Part shown: positions 53,300-62,099 of the stretch, piece by piece
How positions within the stretch are numbered: position 1 is the first letter of the stretch
How the letters are laid out: the number at the start of each line of letters is the position of its first letter
DNA from: Planomicrobium sp. YIM 101495
GTDB lineage: Bacteria; Bacillota; Bacilli; Bacillales_A; Planococcaceae
Assembly: GCF_009707665.1 (NCBI RefSeq)
Contig: NZ_WLZW01000001.1
Location: forward strand, 620,001-684,000
DNA length: 64,000 nt
Direction: 5' to 3'
Position numbers and translations under genes: made by a program
The notes under the pieces: model-generated
What the model saw: the letters and a program-made list of their open reading frames with translations, nothing else
Databases searched by the model: none
Told to the model about the DNA's origin: nothing

Positions 53300-54031
53300 T
53301 TAGCCGCGCTTGCCGGTCTCCGCGTGGACACGCAGGACTTTCACTTCGTGCGCTGTCAATTCCCGGTATTCGCCGGCATTCAAGCCGCGCAGGTCAAGGA
53401 AGGCAAACTGCTCCCGGCTCAACTTCTGGACCGGGTATCCGATCGCGTCGAACATTCGCCGCACTTGGCGGTTCCGTCCTTCATGGATCGTGATTTGGAC
53501 GATCGCTTTGCTCTGTTTTTTCTCGGATGACAGCATTTTCACTTTTGCCGGTGCCGTCATGCCGTCTTCCAGTTTGATGCCGCGCTCGAGCTTCTGCAAT
53601 TCCTCTCGCTTCGGGATGCCTTTCAAACGGGCCACGTATGTTTTCTCGATTTCGAATTTCGGGTGTGTAAGCATGTGTGCGAATTCCCCGTCATTGGTCA
53701 TGAGGATCAAGCCGGACGTATCATAATCAAGACGTCCTACCGGATAGACACGCTGTTCGATGTGCTGGAAGTAATCAGCGACCACTTTACGGTTCTTGTC
53801 GTCAGACACAGCGGAAATGACGCCGCGCGGTTTGTAGAAGAGGTAATACACTTTCGTTTCTTTCTCCAATTGTACGCCTTCGACTTCGATCTTGTCATTT
53901 GCGGATACTTTTACGCCCAGTTCCTTGACGACTTCCCCGTTGACCCGGACTTTCCCGTCTTGGATCATCTGTTCAGCTTTTCTTCGCGAAGCGACGCCGG
54001 CGTGTGCCAGCACTTTCTGTAATCTCTCCAT
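53300..54031 (-). CDS. rluB: 23S rRNA pseudouridine synthase RluB
   Basis: A 243-residue RluB/RsuA-type enzyme. An N-terminal S4 RNA-binding domain (about 1-60; LAHAGVASRRKAEQMI) precedes the catalytic domain with GRLDYDTSGLILMTNDG holding the active-site aspartate. It should modify helix 89 of 23S rRNA. It follows scpB by 31 bp; in B. subtilis ypuI, dacB, spmA and spmB lie in this gap. Confidence 0.94.
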   Translation of the reverse strand: MERLQKVLAHAGVASRRKAEQMIQDGKVRVNGEVVKELGVKVSANDKIEVEGVQLEKETKVYYLFYKPRGVISAVSDDKNRKVVADYFQHIEQRVYPVGRLDYDTSGLILMTNDGEFAHMLTHPKFEIEKTYVARLKGIPKREELQKLERGIKLEDGMTAPAKVKMLSSEKKQSKAIVQITIHEGRNRQVRRMFDAIGYPVQKLSREQFAFLDLRGLNAGEYRELTAHEVKVLRVHAETGKRG

Positions 54032-54062
54032 ATAAGCACCTTCTCTTCTTTATTGGTCGTCC

Positions 54063-54668
54063 TCAAACTTTGACTGGTTCTTTTTTGAATGTTTCCTGCA
54101 GCTTGGTCATGAACAAATCTGTTTCCTGCTCTTCTTCATATGCCGCTTCCTGTGGCAACGGCGGTAGCTCTTTCAAGCTTTGGAGGCCGAAGTAGTCCAA
54201 GAATTCCTTTGTCGTGCCGTAAAGGATCGCGCGTCCCGTCCGTTCGGCGCGGCCCACTTCCTGCACAAGCGCTTTTGCACTTAATGTGTGCAGCGCCTTT
54301 TCACTTTTCACGCCGCGCAAATCCTCGATTTCGACACGGGTGATCGGCTGCTTGTATGCGATGATCGACAAGACTTCCAGGGAAGCCTGCGACAATGCTT
54401 GAGCTGTCGGGTTATCCGCAAGCTTCTGGACGGTGTCCGCCATCTCAGGACGCGTCACGAGCTGGTAGACACCCGCCAATTGCTTCAGCATGATGCCGCT
54501 GTCGTTCTGGTCGTATTTCCCTTCCAGCAGTCCGAGATGCCGTTTCAATTCCTGTTCGTCCGATTCAGTCAGGAAAGACAATTGCTTGATCGTCAATCCG
54601 TCATCACCGGCAACAAAAAGAAGTGCTTCGATTTTACTCGAAAGTGATGTCTTCATCTTCCCACTCAT
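54063..54668 (-). CDS. scpB: Segregation and condensation protein B
   Basis: A 201-residue subunit of the SMC condensin complex. It has tandem winged-helix folds with EALLFVAGDDGLTIKQL and the conserved VLSIIAYKQPITRVEIEDLR. The ATG at 54668 overlaps scpA by 35 bp; an internal ATG at 54656 is also possible. Coupling to scpA fits their joint function in chromosome organisation. Confidence 0.95.
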   Translation of the reverse strand: MSGKMKTSLSSKIEALLFVAGDDGLTIKQLSFLTESDEQELKRHLGLLEGKYDQNDSGIMLKQLAGVYQLVTRPEMADTVQKLADNPTAQALSQASLEVLSIIAYKQPITRVEIEDLRGVKSEKALHTLSAKALVQEVGRAERTGRAILYGTTKEFLDYFGLQSLKELPPLPQEAAYEEEQETDLFMTKLQETFKKEPVKV

Positions 54669-55407
54669 CCTTCCTTAATTCCACCATCAAATCCGTGAAA
54701 TTACCTTTCTGTTCGACATGGATCACCTGTCGCTTCATCAATTCGAGAACCGATAAAAATGACACGACAAGCACCGAGCGTTCTATTGAATCGAAGAGTT
54801 CGGAAAAATTCGTTCGTCCATTCCGTTCCTTGAGCCTTCCGACAATCGATGTCATTTGGTCCTTGATCGAGATTTCCTGTCGCGCAATACGCGTCGATAG
54901 TGGAGACTTCAGCTGTTTCCGTCTCAAGAGTTTCTGGAATGCTGCGAGCATATCGTAAACATTAACGTCCATATCGTGTTCTTCAAAAGCTTCCAGCGGC
55001 TGGACCGCCGATAAATCCATCGGGGCTTTCGTGAAGATGGCCGCCCGCTCCGCCTCGAGCTCCTGCAGCCCGACAGCTGCCTGCTTGAATCGCTGGTATT
55101 CCACAAGCCGTGAAATCAGTTGTTCCCGCGGGTCTTCTTCCACATATTCATAATCGAATTCATCCTCTTCAGATTCATGCACCGGCAGCAACGTTTTGCT
55201 CTTGATTGCGAGTAGCGTAGCAGCCATTACGAGATATTCGCTCGCTTCATTCAATTCCAAAACTTGCATCGCGCGGATATGTTCCATATACTGTGAAGTG
55301 ATTTCCGAAACCGGAATATCGTAAATATCGATTTCCAAACGCTGGATTAAATGCAATAATAAATCTAGAGGCCCTTCAAACGCCTCCACTTTCACTTCAT
55401 AAGACAT
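54634..55407 (-). CDS. scpA: Segregation and condensation protein A
   Basis: A 257-residue kleisin that bridges SMC heads. The N-terminal motif FEGPLDLLLHLIQRLEIDIYDIPVSEI (split here: FEGPLDLLLHLI then DIYDIPVSEI) and C-terminal winged helix (VVSFLSVLELMKRQ) are diagnostic. The start at 55407 (MSYEVKVEAF) follows AGGTGG by 7 nt. It is divergent from ypuF. Confidence 0.95.
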   Translation of the reverse strand: MSYEVKVEAFEGPLDLLLHLIQRLEIDIYDIPVSEITSQYMEHIRAMQVLELNEASEYLVMAATLLAIKSKTLLPVHESEEDEFDYEYVEEDPREQLISRLVEYQRFKQAAVGLQELEAERAAIFTKAPMDLSAVQPLEAFEEHDMDVNVYDMLAAFQKLLRRKQLKSPLSTRIARQEISIKDQMTSIVGRLKERNGRTNFSELFDSIERSVLVVSFLSVLELMKRQVIHVEQKGNFTDLMVELRKDEWEDEDITFE

Positions 55408-55466
55408 ACCATTTCCACCTGACTTTAAAAAGATACTTAACATATTATAGTAGAAAGGGGTCCAAA

Positions 55467-55976
55467 ATGCACCCGCTGCGCCATCCGCTCTTTATCCGTT
55501 TTATCATCCATTTCAATTATGAAGCAGATTATTTCGAATGCCATGAAGTCGGTGAAGATTACTGGAAGCAAATCGCCCCGAAAGATAAGACCCACCCATT
55601 GACTGGCTGGATCCAAGTGGCCGTCGGTATGTACCACTGGCGACGAAGCAATTATCCCGGTGCGCTCCGCTCCTTCATCCGGGCGAAGCCGAAGCTTACC
55701 GATGCCGGTGTCTGGACGGAAGGCTTCGATGCCGATTCTCTGATCGAACAAATCGGGACGGCGATCGAAGCCGTTACGAAACGCGAGGAGTTTCAACCCT
55801 TCAAGCTACCGCTCATCGGCGAGGAACTGACGAAGGAAGTCGAGACCACGCTATCCGCTTATACATTGACAGAAGACGATGTATATTACTTGATGCACAA
55901 ACATCGACTTCGCGACCGCAGTTCCATCATCTCTTTGCGCGAACAAAACAAGCGGAAGAATTTCGATAAATTCTGA
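55467..55976 (+). CDS. ypuF: YpuF-like DUF309 protein
   Basis: A 169-residue helical protein of unknown function. The DUF309 signature is HFNYEADYFECHEVGEDYW near the N-terminus with a downstream QVAVGMYHW...GA block; the conserved HE and W residues suggest a small ligand or metal site, but none is established. AAAGGGG lies 6 nt before the ATG. In B. subtilis ypuF is in the same orientation as scpA; here it is inverted. Confidence 0.87.
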   Translation: MHPLRHPLFIRFIIHFNYEADYFECHEVGEDYWKQIAPKDKTHPLTGWIQVAVGMYHWRRSNYPGALRSFIRAKPKLTDAGVWTEGFDADSLIEQIGTAIEAVTKREEFQPFKLPLIGEELTKEVETTLSAYTLTEDDVYYLMHKHRLRDRSSIISLREQNKRKNFDKF

Positions 55977-55987
55977 ACACTTCATTC

Positions 55988-56019
55988 AAAAAGCGGGCTG
56001 CACAGGCAGCCCGCTTTTT
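55988..56019. terminator. Bidirectional terminator between ypuF and ribT
   Basis: AAAAAGCGGGCTGC, ACAG loop, GCAGCCCGCTTTTT. It serves both convergent genes. Confidence 0.92.
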
Positions 56020-56031
56020 TACGCTTTTTGA

Positions 56032-56403
56032 TTAATCCGCAGCCACATGGCCGTCGTCGTCTTCAAATATTTTCTTCAGGAACGGCTCCGTCTCTACGGT
56101 CATTTTCATCCCCCGCTGTTGCATCATTTCCGTAATCTTGCGGACCATCTCATGTCCGACCCCCTCACCGCGGTGTGATGGGTTTACAGAAATATGATGC
56201 ACGGTAAAAATGAACTCCTCGACTTCGATTCCGATCAGTCCCACAAAATCCTCATCTTTTTTCCATAAGAACAATTGCCATTCCGGCTCTTCTTCATAAA
56301 TATGCATCGTCTGCTGCAATTTTTTCAAGTCACGCTCATTCGGCATGAATGATAGGAGCCCCATTGCGATTTTTTGGAATGATTTCTTATATCTTAATAA
56401 CAT
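56032..56403 (-). CDS. ribT: RibT-like GNAT acetyltransferase
   Basis: A 123-residue GNAT-fold protein. It begins LLRYKKSFQKIAMGLLSFMP, very like B. subtilis RibT, and has the acetyl-CoA-binding HISVNPSHRGEGVGHEMV. The start at 56403 follows AGAGGG by 8 nt; an upstream extension has no support. In B. subtilis ribT ends the riboflavin operon; here ribDEAH are absent beside it. The substrate is unknown. Confidence 0.88.
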   Translation of the reverse strand: MLLRYKKSFQKIAMGLLSFMPNERDLKKLQQTMHIYEEEPEWQLFLWKKDEDFVGLIGIEVEEFIFTVHHISVNPSHRGEGVGHEMVRKITEMMQQRGMKMTVETEPFLKKIFEDDDGHVAAD

Positions 56404-56482
56404 AATCGAATCCCTCTTTTTCATCTGTTGCGGCTTTTTACATCCTACTATATTGCCTGCCATAACTCAAGAGTCATTCGGC

Positions 56483-56587
56483 TCATGAACCGATTACGTT
56501 ATCCGCAAAAAAGATCCAGTAAACAAGTCCCCATCCTATCGCCATGACCAGGATGAATATAAATAATAAAATATTCTCTTTCTTCAT
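56483..56587 (-). CDS. Predicted 34-residue single-pass membrane protein
   Basis: A very short open frame starting MKKENILLFIFILVMAIGWG and ending DNVIGS. One hydrophobic helix (about 6-28) follows a charged N-terminus. AAGGAG lies 8 nt before the ATG, and the ATG overlaps the lysA stop codon (ATGA), so it is translationally coupled to lysA. I do not recognise a family. The strong site and coupling make it a credible gene. Confidence 0.7.
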   Translation of the reverse strand: MKKENILLFIFILVMAIGWGLVYWIFFADNVIGS

Positions 56588-57906
56588 TCTTGCAACTCCT
56601 TCTTGCCATATGACAGATCGTGGCTGATCAAATCTTCGAGCGATTCACGCCGGATCACAAGCTGGGCCCGGGCATCTTCCACAAAGACCACTGCCGGACG
56701 CGCGAGACGATTGTAATTGCTCGCCATCGAATAGCCGTATGCCCCTGTACAGAATACCGCCAGGATGTCGCCTGCCGTAACGGCCGGAAGTTGCGCCTCT
56801 TCGATCAATTTATCCCCCGACTCACAGCATTTCCCTGCGATCGTATACGTTTCGGATAGAGTTTCCTGTGCGCGGTTCGCAAGCACTGAGCTATACTTCG
56901 CACCATACAATGCGGGCCGGATGTTATCGGACATACCGCCGTCGACTGCCGCATAATTGCGGATGCCTGGCACTCGTTTCGTCGCACCGATCGTGTACAA
57001 CGTCGTCCCTGCATCACCGATCAAAGAACGGCCTGGCTCGATCCAGATTTCCGGCACCGGATAGTTCGAATCTCCTGCGACAATTTTCACTGCCTCGATC
57101 ATTTCCTTTACGTAGACAGATGGCTCGAGGGGCGTGTCTTCTTCAGTGTAACGGATGCCGAAGCCCCCCCCTAAGTTCAGAACTGAACACGTGTAACCAT
57201 GCTTGTCATGCCACTCCGCCATTTTTCCGACCAACTTCTCTGCTGCTAAGCGGAACGCGGACGTTTCGAAAATCTGTGAGCCGATATGGCAATGAAGCCC
57301 GAGCACATTCAGCCGGTCTGCTTGCATCATTTGCAAGAACGCTCGATCCGCCTGGCCGTTCATCAAGTCGAAGCCGAATTTCGAGTCTTCCTGACCTGTC
57401 GTTATGTAATCATGTGTGTGCGCTTCGATTCCTGGTGTAACGCGCAGTAACACCGGAATCGTCCGGTCATACTCCTGTGCCAATTTCGTCAACTGTTGGA
57501 TCTCGTAGAAATTGTCGACGACAATACAGCCGATCCCTTCTTCGAAAGCCATACGCAGCTCTGCATCACTCTTATTGTTGCCATGGAAGTGGATGCGTTC
57601 CCGCGGGAAGCCTGCCTGGATTGCTGTGTATAACTCTCCGCTCGATACAACATCCAGCGATAAGCCTTCCTGTGCTGCCACTTGATAGATCGCAATGCTC
57701 GAAAATGCCTTGCTCGCATAAGCGACTTGGTAGGAAACGTCTGCTTGCTTGAATGTTTCCTGGAATGCCCGCGCACGTTCGCGGAACAATTGGATATCAT
57801 AAACAAATAAGGGCGTCCCGTATTCAGCAGCTAGTTGTGTCGCGTCCATCCCGCCGATTTCCAAGTGGCCGCTCCCGTTCACTTTTTGTGTGCCATAAAG
57901 GTGCAT
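56584..57906 (-). CDS. lysA: Diaminopimelate decarboxylase
   Basis: PLP enzyme that converts meso-diaminopimelate to lysine. The 440-residue protein has the PLP lysine in YQVAYASKAFSS, the HCHIGSQI and NLGGGFGIRY motifs, EPGRSLIG and the C-terminal active-site CCESGDKL. The start at 57906 (MHLYGTQKVNGSG) has GGAGGAG 7 nt before it. dapB, an earlier pathway step, is at 9.8-10.6 kb. In B. subtilis the spoVA operon lies directly upstream; here a terminator and pdp do. Confidence 0.96.
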   Translation of the reverse strand: MHLYGTQKVNGSGHLEIGGMDATQLAAEYGTPLFVYDIQLFRERARAFQETFKQADVSYQVAYASKAFSSIAIYQVAAQEGLSLDVVSSGELYTAIQAGFPRERIHFHGNNKSDAELRMAFEEGIGCIVVDNFYEIQQLTKLAQEYDRTIPVLLRVTPGIEAHTHDYITTGQEDSKFGFDLMNGQADRAFLQMMQADRLNVLGLHCHIGSQIFETSAFRLAAEKLVGKMAEWHDKHGYTCSVLNLGGGFGIRYTEEDTPLEPSVYVKEMIEAVKIVAGDSNYPVPEIWIEPGRSLIGDAGTTLYTIGATKRVPGIRNYAAVDGGMSDNIRPALYGAKYSSVLANRAQETLSETYTIAGKCCESGDKLIEEAQLPAVTAGDILAVFCTGAYGYSMASNYNRLARPAVVFVEDARAQLVIRRESLEDLISHDLSYGKKELQE

Positions 57907-57932
57907 CGTTATCCTCCTCCATTTGCGCAAAG

Positions 57933-57964
57933 AAAAAAATCTTGCCGGAAAGGTCCGGCAAGAT
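57933..57964 (-). terminator. Terminator after pdp
   Basis: On the minus strand ATCTTGCCGGA pairs with TCCGGCAAGAT and is followed by TTTTTTT, a few bases beyond the pdp stop. Confidence 0.88.
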
Positions 57965-57967
57965 CGA

Positions 57968-59272
57968 TCATTCAGTGATCAGCGCAGAAATCAATTCCTT
58001 CTTCTCGGTTGGTTGATTCGTGATTTCCATGCTATTATATATCATTTCCACACATTTCGCTATTGTCTCCGAATTGGCATGGACTGTTGCAATCGCTTCA
58101 CCTGCGGCAATATGGTCCCCGACCTTCTTATGAAGGACGATGCCGACAGCAAGATCGATCTCGGAATCTTTCGTTGCACGCCCTGCTCCCAGAAGCATAG
58201 CAGCCGTCCCGATATCGTCCGCTTCCATATGCGCGATGTAGCCTTCTTCGCGTGATAGGACCGGTGTTACGAATTCCGCTTGCGGAAGCAACGTCAAGTC
58301 GTCTGCAACAGCCGCGTTCCCCCCTTGGCTTGCAATGAACTCCTTGAACACTTCCAGCGCTTTGCCACTTGAGATCGCCTCTTCAAGCATTCCACGTGCT
58401 TCCTCAAGTGTCTCAGCGCCGCCTCCGACAACGACCATCTGGCTGCCAAGCACCAGGCAAAGCTCCGTCAAATCTTCCGGGCCATTCCCTTGAAGCGTTT
58501 CAATCGCTTCTTTCACTTCAAGTGCGTTCCCGATTGCAAAGCCGAGTGGCTGGCTCATATCGGAAATGATTGCCATCGTCTTACGTCCGACTGCATTCCC
58601 GATGTTGACCATCGCTTTTGCAAGCTCTACCGCGTCTTCGTGCGTCTTCATGAACGCACCTTCCCCGGTTTTCACATCAAGAACGATTGCGTCAGCGCCT
58701 GAAGCGATTTTCTTGCTCATGATCGACGATGCGATCAATGGGATACTGTTGACTGTTGCTGTCACGTCACGAAGTGCGTACAATTTCTTATCCGCTGGCG
58801 TCAAGTTCCCGCTTTGGCCGACGACTGCCACTTTCAGATCGTTCACTTGTTTGATGAAGTCTTCCGTCGACAATTCCACGTGGAAGCCTTCAATCGCTTC
58901 AAGTTTGTCGATTGTACCGCCCGTGTGGCCAAGGCCACGTCCGCTCATTTTCGCAACCGGCACGCCGCAAGCAGCCACAAGTGGCCCAAGAACAAGCGTT
59001 GTTGTATCGCCCACGCCGCCAGTGGAGTGCTTGTCGACTTTCAACCCTTCAATTGCAGACAAGTCGATCTGGTCGCCTGAAGCCGCCATTGCCAGCGTCA
59101 AGTCAGCACGTTCGCGCTCTGTCATGTTCTTGAAGTAAATCGCCATCAAAAATGCGCTCATTTGGTAATCTTCGATGTCCCCAGCTGTATAGCCGTTGAT
59201 GATGAATTGGATTTCTTCGGTCGACAATTCGATACCGTCCCGTTTTTTCTCGATCAAATCTACCATTCTCAT
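57968..59272 (-). CDS. pdp: Pyrimidine-nucleoside phosphorylase
   Basis: Splits uridine, thymidine or deoxyuridine with phosphate in nucleoside salvage. The 434-residue protein has the signature [17 protein letters not shown] and [18 protein letters not shown]. The ATG at 59272 ([13 protein letters not shown]) has AAGGTGG 9 nt upstream and matches the family N-terminus; an in-frame ATG at 59281 abuts that site. It follows deoB by 15 bp. In B. subtilis pupG lies downstream of the deoB gene at this place and pdp is elsewhere. Confidence 0.95.
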   Translation of the reverse strand: MRMVDLIEKKRDGIELSTEEIQFIINGYTAGDIEDYQMSAFLMAIYFKNMTERERADLTLAMAASGDQIDLSAIEGLKVDKHSTGGVGDTTTLVLGPLVAACGVPVAKMSGRGLGHTGGTIDKLEAIEGFHVELSTEDFIKQVNDLKVAVVGQSGNLTPADKKLYALRDVTATVNSIPLIASSIMSKKIASGADAIVLDVKTGEGAFMKTHEDAVELAKAMVNIGNAVGRKTMAIISDMSQPLGFAIGNALEVKEAIETLQGNGPEDLTELCLVLGSQMVVVGGGAETLEEARGMLEEAISSGKALEVFKEFIASQGGNAAVADDLTLLPQAEFVTPVLSREEGYIAHMEADDIGTAAMLLGAGRATKDSEIDLAVGIVLHKKVGDHIAAGEAIATVHANSETIAKCVEMIYNSMEITNQPTEKKELISALITE

Positions 59273-59287
59273 AAGTTGCATCCACCT

Positions 59288-60475
59288 TTATTGGTTTAGT
59301 TTGGATAAGAAGCTCGTACCGAATTCCGGAAGTTTCGCGCCGAAGTTGTCTGCAATCGTTGCACCAACATCAGCGAATGTCTCTCCTAGGCCAAGTTCAT
59401 TCCCGACTGTCAGACGCGGTGTGTATGCAAGTAACGGCACAAATTCACGCGTGTGGTCCGTCCCGTAAAACGTCGGGTCGTTGCCGTGGTCTGCTGTGAT
59501 GATCAACAAATCATCCGCATCCATCTGTTCGATCAATTCCGGAAGACGGCGGTCGAATGCTTCAAGCGCCTGTCCGTACCCTTGTGGATCGCGGCGATGA
59601 CCGTATAGCGCATCAAAATCGACGAGGTTCAAGAAGCTCAGGCCGTTGAATGGTTTCTTCGCGACTTCGATGATCTTGTCCATCCCGTCCATGTTGTCTT
59701 TTGTGCGGACCGCTTCCGTCACCCCTGCACCGTTGTAAATGTCGTCGATCTTGCCGATCGCGATGACGTCTTTCCCGATGTCTTTCAGCTCGTTCATGAC
59801 TGTGCGGCTGAATGGTGCAAGCGCATAGTCATGGCGGTTCGATGTACGCTGGAAGTTGCCTTGCCCGCCGACGAACGGACGTGCGATGACACGTCCTACC
59901 AGGAATTCCGGTGACAGCGTCAATTCACGTGCCGCTTCACAAATTGCGTATAGCTCCTCAAGCGGTACAACTTCTTCGTGTGCTGCAATTTGCAGGACAG
60001 GATCCGCTGAAGTATAAACGATGATCGCGCCTGTATCGATATGCTCCTGTCCAAGTTCATCCAAGATCGCTGTGCCACTTGCCGGTTTGTTGCCGATCAC
60101 TTTGCGCCCGATTTTCGCCTCGAGCTGCTCGATCAATTCTTGCGGGAAGCCTTCCGGATACACTTTGAACGGTGTATCGATGTTCAAGCCCATGATCTCC
60201 CAGTGTCCGGTCATCGTATCTTTGCCGACAGATGCTTCCTGGAGCTTGCCGAAAGAAGCTGCCGGTTCTGTGGCCGCTTCGATCCCTTTGACCGGCTTGA
60301 TATTGCCTAGCCCCATCTTCTCCATGTTCGGCATATATAAACCGCCCACCGCGTCCGCGATGTGGCCTAGTGTATCAGATCCTTTGTCTCCGAAGGCATC
60401 TGCATCCGGTGCTTCTCCGATTCCGACTGAATCAAGGACGATCAGATGGATCCGGTTATACGGTTTCATTGTCAT
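59288..60475 (-). CDS. deoB: Phosphopentomutase
   Basis: Interconverts ribose (or deoxyribose) 1- and 5-phosphates, linking nucleoside phosphorolysis to central metabolism. The 395-residue alkaline-phosphatase-fold protein has the metal-binding [25 protein letters not shown] with the catalytic threonine, and [10 protein letters not shown]. The start at 60475 follows AAGGAGG. It forms a unit with pdp. B. subtilis name: drm. Confidence 0.96.
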   Translation of the reverse strand: MTMKPYNRIHLIVLDSVGIGEAPDADAFGDKGSDTLGHIADAVGGLYMPNMEKMGLGNIKPVKGIEAATEPAASFGKLQEASVGKDTMTGHWEIMGLNIDTPFKVYPEGFPQELIEQLEAKIGRKVIGNKPASGTAILDELGQEHIDTGAIIVYTSADPVLQIAAHEEVVPLEELYAICEAARELTLSPEFLVGRVIARPFVGGQGNFQRTSNRHDYALAPFSRTVMNELKDIGKDVIAIGKIDDIYNGAGVTEAVRTKDNMDGMDKIIEVAKKPFNGLSFLNLVDFDALYGHRRDPQGYGQALEAFDRRLPELIEQMDADDLLIITADHGNDPTFYGTDHTREFVPLLAYTPRLTVGNELGLGETFADVGATIADNFGAKLPEFGTSFLSKLNQ

Positions 60476-60543
60476 TATAATTCCTCCTTGTCTACGCTTA
60501 CATTTTATCACAGATGATGCTCTCGTCGGAAGTCAGACTTCCT

Positions 60544-61446
60544 TCATGCTCTTGGATGAAATTGTGAATAGACTTCTTTCAGTCGCGTTTTGCTAACGTG
60601 TGTGTAGATCTGTGTCGTTGAAATATCGGCATGCCCAAGCATTTCCTGGACTGCACGCAAGTCCGCACCGTTCTCGACCAAATGTGTGGCAAAAGAGTGA
60701 CGAAGTGTATGCGGTGTCAGCTCTTTCTGAATTCCGGCCTTTTGTGCATGCTGCTTCAGCAATTTCCAAAAACCTTGCCTTGTTAACCGTTTTCCCCTTT
60801 GATTGAGGAATAATGCATTTGTCGGTTGAGTATTTTTCGCGAATTCGCCGCGCGCTTCCCCGAGATATGTCTGACAAGCCCCGAGCGCTGACTGGCCGAG
60901 TGGCAAAATCCGTTCTTTCCCACCTTTCCCAAAACATCTGACAAACCCCATCGTCAAGTTGATGTCTTCTGCATCCAGCTGCAAGCATTCACTGATGCGC
61001 ATGCCGCTGCCGTAAAGGAGTTCGAGCATTGCGCGGTCCCTGACGCCATTCGGCTTCGAAGTATCCGGGCTTTCGATCAGCGCATCCACTTCCTCGATCG
61101 ACAAGACGTTTGGCAATTTCTTCTCCATTTGCGGCATCTCAAGATGAATCGTCGGATCGCCTTCCACGATGCGCTCCCTGACGAGGAACTGGTGGAATGA
61201 GCGGATCGAGGAAATATGGCGCGCAATCGTCCGTGATGCATGTGTCTGTTCCTTCAAATGCCTCAAATGATTCAAGATATGTACACGTTCCACTTCGTTC
61301 AGCGACTTCAACTGTTCGACCTGCTCGATGTAGCTCAAGTAACTCTTCAAATCACGTTCATAAGAACTCAATGTATTATCAGCCAATTGGCGCTCAATCC
61401 GTAAAAAATGGAGATAATCAGCAAGTGCATCTTTTGCCTTTTCCAC
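60544..61446 (-). CDS. xerD: Site-specific tyrosine recombinase XerD
   Basis: Resolves chromosome dimers at dif with its partner XerC/CodV. The 300-residue protein has the SAM-like N-terminal domain (DYLHFLRIERQLADNTLSSY) and the catalytic residues in LLYGSGMRISE (Arg), LTPHTLRHSFATHL (His-x-x-Arg), LGHADISTT (His) and QIYTHVSK (Tyr). Between fur and deoB, as in B. subtilis; this supports the housekeeping XerD rather than a phage integrase. Confidence 0.95.
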   Translation of the reverse strand: MEKAKDALADYLHFLRIERQLADNTLSSYERDLKSYLSYIEQVEQLKSLNEVERVHILNHLRHLKEQTHASRTIARHISSIRSFHQFLVRERIVEGDPTIHLEMPQMEKKLPNVLSIEEVDALIESPDTSKPNGVRDRAMLELLYGSGMRISECLQLDAEDINLTMGFVRCFGKGGKERILPLGQSALGACQTYLGEARGEFAKNTQPTNALFLNQRGKRLTRQGFWKLLKQHAQKAGIQKELTPHTLRHSFATHLVENGADLRAVQEMLGHADISTTQIYTHVSKTRLKEVYSQFHPRA

Positions 61447-61497
61447 CGTCCTGCCCCCTTCGTCGTTCTACTTCTAGAATATTTCGCTCTGGAACCA

Positions 61498-61530
61498 AAA
61501 AGAAGGACGCCCGCGGGTCATCCTTCTTTT
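61498..61530 (-). terminator. Terminator after fur
   Basis: AAAAGAAGGA pairs with TCCTTCTTTT around a GC-rich loop that can pair internally, followed by TTT on the minus strand. It begins directly at the fur stop codon. Confidence 0.8.
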
Positions 61531-61986
61531 TCACTCTTCTACGCTTCCGCGATCATTACAGCGCCAGCAAATGCCATGGAACGTCAGGCGGTGGTCCTTC
61601 ACAAGGAAGTTCCATCGTTTCTCGACGACCTGTTCGACATCTTCCAGCAAGTCTTCCTGAATCTCATCCACTGCTCCGCACTCTATGCAAACTAGATGGT
61701 GATGGAAATGCGCAGCACCTTCTTGGCGCAGATCATAGCGGGCGACTCCATCGCCAAAGTTGATTTTATCGACAATCTTCAGTTCGGTCAGCAATTCCAA
61801 TGTCCGGTAGACAGTCGCTAATCCGATTTCAGGTGCTTTATCTTTCACGAGCAGAAAAACATCCTCTGCACTTAAATGGTCTTCTTCATGTTCCAATAGT
61901 ACACGTACAGTCGCTTCACGCTGTGGCGTCAATTTGAAACTCGCAGCGTGGAGTTGCTTTTTTATTCGATCGATTCTGGTTTCCAT
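61531..61986 (-). CDS. fur: Ferric uptake regulator family protein Fur
   Basis: A 151-residue metal-sensing repressor. The winged helix (about 15-85; LTPQREATVRVLLEHEEDHL and GLATVYRTLELL) is followed by the metal-binding region HFHHHLVCIECG and a second CxxC (CWRC). Beside xerD, this corresponds to B. subtilis Fur rather than PerR or Zur. A 7-1-7 inverted repeat lies upstream of its promoter, suggesting control by itself or a relative. GAGGGAGGG precedes the start. Confidence 0.93.
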   Translation of the reverse strand: METRIDRIKKQLHAASFKLTPQREATVRVLLEHEEDHLSAEDVFLLVKDKAPEIGLATVYRTLELLTELKIVDKINFGDGVARYDLRQEGAAHFHHHLVCIECGAVDEIQEDLLEDVEQVVEKRWNFLVKDHRLTFHGICWRCNDRGSVEE

Positions 61987-62012
61987 GTGACGCCCTCCCT
62001 CAAACTGCCTCT

Positions 62013-62042
62013 ATTATAGCAAAAGAGCGTTCTCATTTACAA
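62013..62042 (-). promoter_or_regulatory. Sigma-A promoter for fur
   Basis: On the minus strand TTGTAA (62037-62042), 18 nt, TATAAT (62013-62018), 27 bp before the fur start. Confidence 0.7.
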
Positions 62043-62061
62043 TAGAAAGAGCGCCTTCAGA

Positions 62062-62076
62062 TAATAATGATTATTA
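62062..62076. promoter_or_regulatory. Fur/PerR-type 7-1-7 operator
   Basis: TAATAATGATTATTA is a perfect 7-1-7 inverted repeat and matches the TGATAATnATTATCA consensus at all but two positions. It lies 20 bp upstream of the fur -35 and 24 bp beyond the nudF stop. Confidence 0.55.
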
Positions 62077-62099
62077 ATTAATAATTTGTTTTATTATCA

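Noticed and set aside
60544-61446. Tyrosine recombinase as a mark of an integrated phage or island
   Set aside because: Neighbours fur and deoB are the standard chromosomal context of xerD; no phage genes or attachment-site repeats nearby.
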